Below are positions 62,371 to 64,000 of a stretch of 64,000 nucleotides of DNA, in pieces (within the stretch, counting starts at the first letter, position 1; every line of letters starts with the position of its first letter). Source of the stretch: Pseudomonas tensinigenes (GTDB lineage: Bacteria > Pseudomonadota > Gammaproteobacteria > Pseudomonadales > Pseudomonadaceae). The position numbers were made by a program, and so were the translations under genes. The stretch is taken from contig NZ_CP077089.1 in assembly GCF_014268445.2 (NCBI RefSeq), forward strand, positions 2,845,501 to 2,909,500, in the 5' to 3' direction. The notes beneath the pieces were generated by a model that worked only from the letters and a program-made list of their open reading frames with translations, did no database searches and was not told the DNA's origin.

Positions 62371-63414
62371 TCATGCGACGCTCAGTTGCAGCGGCGCTGA
62401 AACGCTGTCCAGCCAGTGGGTCTTGCCCAGCCAGGCGTCCAGTTGCGGAGCGATGCTCGGGTCGATCAGGTCGCGCTCTTGCAGCCACTTGTCGTCGAAC
62501 ACGGTGTGCAGGTATTTCTCGCCGCCGTCGGCGATCGGCACCACGACGTTGCCGCTCAGCACGCCTTTGTGGATCAGCTCCAGTGCCTTGAAGATCGCAC
62601 CGCCAGTGGAGCCGCCGACCAGCAGGGCGAAGTTGCGCGCTATGTAGCGCGCGGTTTCGAACGCCTGCGAATCGGTGACTTGCACGCCCAGATCGATGCA
62701 GCTGTAGTCGAGCACCAGACCCACGGTGTCGCCGGCCGGCGTACCGGTGCCGGATTGGTAGTAGGGATAGCCGGGGTGGCCGAAGACAATCGAACCGGCC
62801 GGTTCCACCGCGACGGTGACGGTGTCCGGGTTGTGCACTTTCAAGCCGCGAGCGATGCCGGTCATCGAACCGCCGGTGCCGACACAACCGACGTAAGCGC
62901 CGACCACGCCTTCAGCCTGCACGATGGCTTCGCGGACGAAATCACTGTAGCCGCCGGCATTGGCCGCATTGTCGGACTGGTTCATGAACACCGCGCCGGG
63001 AATCTCGCTGGCCAGTTCGGCAGCCATCTGTTGCCGCTCGACCACCGCGACTTCATCTTCGCGATAGGTGCCTTTGACGAAACGAATGTCGGCACCGAGG
63101 GCCTTCATCACGGCGATCTTGTCTTGCGCGGCGTGGTGATCGACTACGGCGATGAAATGCAGACCGAACTCGACCGCGGCCATGGCCAGACCAATCCCGG
63201 TATTGCCCGACGACGATTCGACCACGACACCGCCGGGTTTCAGGCGACCGGACTTGAGCGCCGCCAGCACCATGTTGCGCGCCATGCGGTCTTTGATACT
63301 GCCGCCGGGGTTGTTCTTTTCAATCTTCAACAACAATCGCGCGTTGGTGTCCGGAACATCGATGCCCAACATCGGTGTATTACCAATAAGGTCAGAGACT
63401 TTATTCAAGATCAT
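62371..63414 (-). CDS. SbnA-like PLP enzyme (cysteine-synthase fold, 2,3-diaminopropionate pathway)
   Basis: Fold-type II PLP enzyme of 347 residues, longer than housekeeping CysK/CysM. K41 in NPGGSIKDRMA is the Schiff-base lysine; SSSGNTG at 67-73 and GTGGSMTG near 178-185 hold substrate and PLP phosphate. The GSIKDR, DHHAAQDK and YPYYQSG features fit SbnA, which joins O-phosphoserine and glutamate to a precursor of L-2,3-diaminopropionate for staphyloferrin B. SbnB, an ornithine-cyclodeaminase-type partner, is not in the window; an opine dehydrogenase family gene takes the adjacent position instead. A cysteine biosynthetic role is unlikely in this operon. Confidence 0.87.
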   Translation of the reverse strand: MILNKVSDLIGNTPMLGIDVPDTNARLLLKIEKNNPGGSIKDRMARNMVLAALKSGRLKPGGVVVESSSGNTGIGLAMAAVEFGLHFIAVVDHHAAQDKIAVMKALGADIRFVKGTYREDEVAVVERQQMAAELASEIPGAVFMNQSDNAANAGGYSDFVREAIVQAEGVVGAYVGCVGTGGSMTGIARGLKVHNPDTVTVAVEPAGSIVFGHPGYPYYQSGTGTPAGDTVGLVLDYSCIDLGVQVTDSQAFETARYIARNFALLVGGSTGGAIFKALELIHKGVLSGNVVVPIADGGEKYLHTVFDDKWLQERDLIDPSIAPQLDAWLGKTHWLDSVSAPLQLSVA

Positions 63415-63428
63415 TGCAATTGTTCCCT

Positions 63429-64000
63429 TTAGTAGTCAGGTGAAAACGCATAGTTACCTTCCGTACAACAGGTCGCCATCAACCGCCGGGGCAGGGGATG
63501 GCGATGAAACTCGTTTTCCAGCAAGTCCATCTGGTAACCGGCGGTGTTGATATAAATCAATAAGTCACCGGCTTGCGGTGCCGTTGCAAAGTTGATCAGG
63601 CGATGGGTAATGACGTCATCGTCCAGGCAACTATGGCCGGCGATATAAGCCTGGATCGGGGCGTGTGGCTGTTGTTTGGTGCTGACAAGTATCGGATCTA
63701 CCAGATATTCCGAGGCAAACCAGGTTTCGCAAGCGCTGAAACTGCTGCCCTCCACGAAGATCACGGTTTTATTGTCAGCCAATTGTTTGCTGCGGGTGAC
63801 GCGAAATATTGAAATGGCGGCTTGATCGACCAGACTTCGGCCGGGTTCGAGTGCGAGGGTTATATTCTGCGTCTGCAAGTAATTGGCAATCGACAAGCCC
63901 AGCGAATGCTCGGCTTCGAGCAATAACGTCAGCCATTGCGTCGCGGTCAGTTCACTGCCGTAAGGATAATAAGTGGCGGGAACTTTCTGGTTGTAATAGT
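63429..64000 (-). CDS. Group IV PLP decarboxylase (SbnH / diaminopimelate decarboxylase-like), N-terminally cut by window end
   Basis: C-terminal about 190 residues of a fold-type III decarboxylase; the frame is still open at the last base. EPGRSLVD is the PLP-phosphate motif, GHSCLDDDV matches the catalytic Cys/Asp loop (GxxCxxxD) and NTAGYQMD the C-terminal substrate-side Tyr motif. The nearest type in a siderophore setting is SbnH, which decarboxylates a citryl-diaminopropionate intermediate to an ethylenediamine unit; diaminopimelate decarboxylase is the housekeeping relative. Its stop lies 14 bases before the SbnA-like start, so it is in the same operon. Confidence 0.85.
   Translation of the reverse strand, partial: YYNQKVPATYYPYGSELTATQWLTLLLEAEHSLGLSIANYLQTQNITLALEPGRSLVDQAAISIFRVTRSKQLADNKTVIFVEGSSFSACETWFASEYLVDPILVSTKQQPHAPIQAYIAGHSCLDDDVITHRLINFATAPQAGDLLIYINTAGYQMDLLENEFHRHPLPRRLMATCCTEGNYAFSPDY

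Noticed and set aside
62371..63414. Cysteine synthase (CysK/CysM)
   Set aside because: Length, motifs and location between a decarboxylase and an opine dehydrogenase in an NIS operon favour an SbnA-like role.

Overview
The window reads as a chromosomal segment of a Pseudomonas of the fluorescens group. Coding density is high and GC-rich. Five paired GTGGGAGC-type REP palindromes are typical of that group, and one protein (25382-26200) is a near-standard member of the P. fluorescens aryl-esterase (PFE) family. Many LysR/HxlR-controlled catabolic modules are interspersed with surface and iron-uptake systems. I saw no rRNA, tRNA, CRISPR array, phage or insertion sequence.

Layout. 1-9.2 kb: glucarate-type sugar-acid module (truncated MFS importer, glucarate dehydratase family enzyme), a LysR regulator, a YdiJ-type FAD/Fe-S dehydrogenase, a split PqiA pair and a DUF1624 membrane protein. 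9.2-18.7 kb: LysR/SDR/DHA2 exporter group, a Sad-type aldehyde dehydrogenase divergent from a PtrR-like LysR regulator, an isochorismatase/ketoglutarate-semialdehyde dehydrogenase operon divergent from an HxlR regulator, and a GST. 18.8-25.1 kb: NCS1 permease, LysR regulator, and an operon of flavin monooxygenase, RidA-family protein, DUF1028 protein and ArgE-type hydrolase. 25.4-26.8 kb: PFE-type esterase divergent from a second HxlR regulator.

27.0-40.7 kb is a two-partner secretion locus: a TpsB transporter, a 3899-residue CdiA/FhaB-like exoprotein ending in a ParB-like putative toxin domain, and a small acidic immunity candidate. It carries a strong promoter overlapped by a perfect palindrome and ends at a clear terminator. 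40.8-44.3 kb holds a luciferase-like monooxygenase, a flavin reductase and a second NCS1 permease; with the 19-25 kb module it looks like two halves of one unassigned heterocycle- or amide-nitrogen catabolic system. 44.5-49.7 kb: orphan polyamine-binding protein, TerC-family protein, Dyp-type peroxidase, AraC regulator and a YfeH-type transporter.

49.7-64.0 kb, all on the minus strand, is an iron-siderophore island. In transcription order it has a group IV PLP decarboxylase (cut by the window end), an SbnA-like PLP enzyme, an opine-dehydrogenase-family protein, an IucA/IucC synthetase, an MFS exporter, a class V aminotransferase, a FecI-type sigma factor with a Fur-like site, a FecR-type regulator, a TonB receptor with an STN signalling domain, and an ABC importer (binding protein, permease, ATPase). 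The SbnA-like, opine dehydrogenase, decarboxylase and NIS synthetase combination does not match a classical Pseudomonas siderophore that I recognise. It is the strongest candidate here for an undescribed natural-product system.
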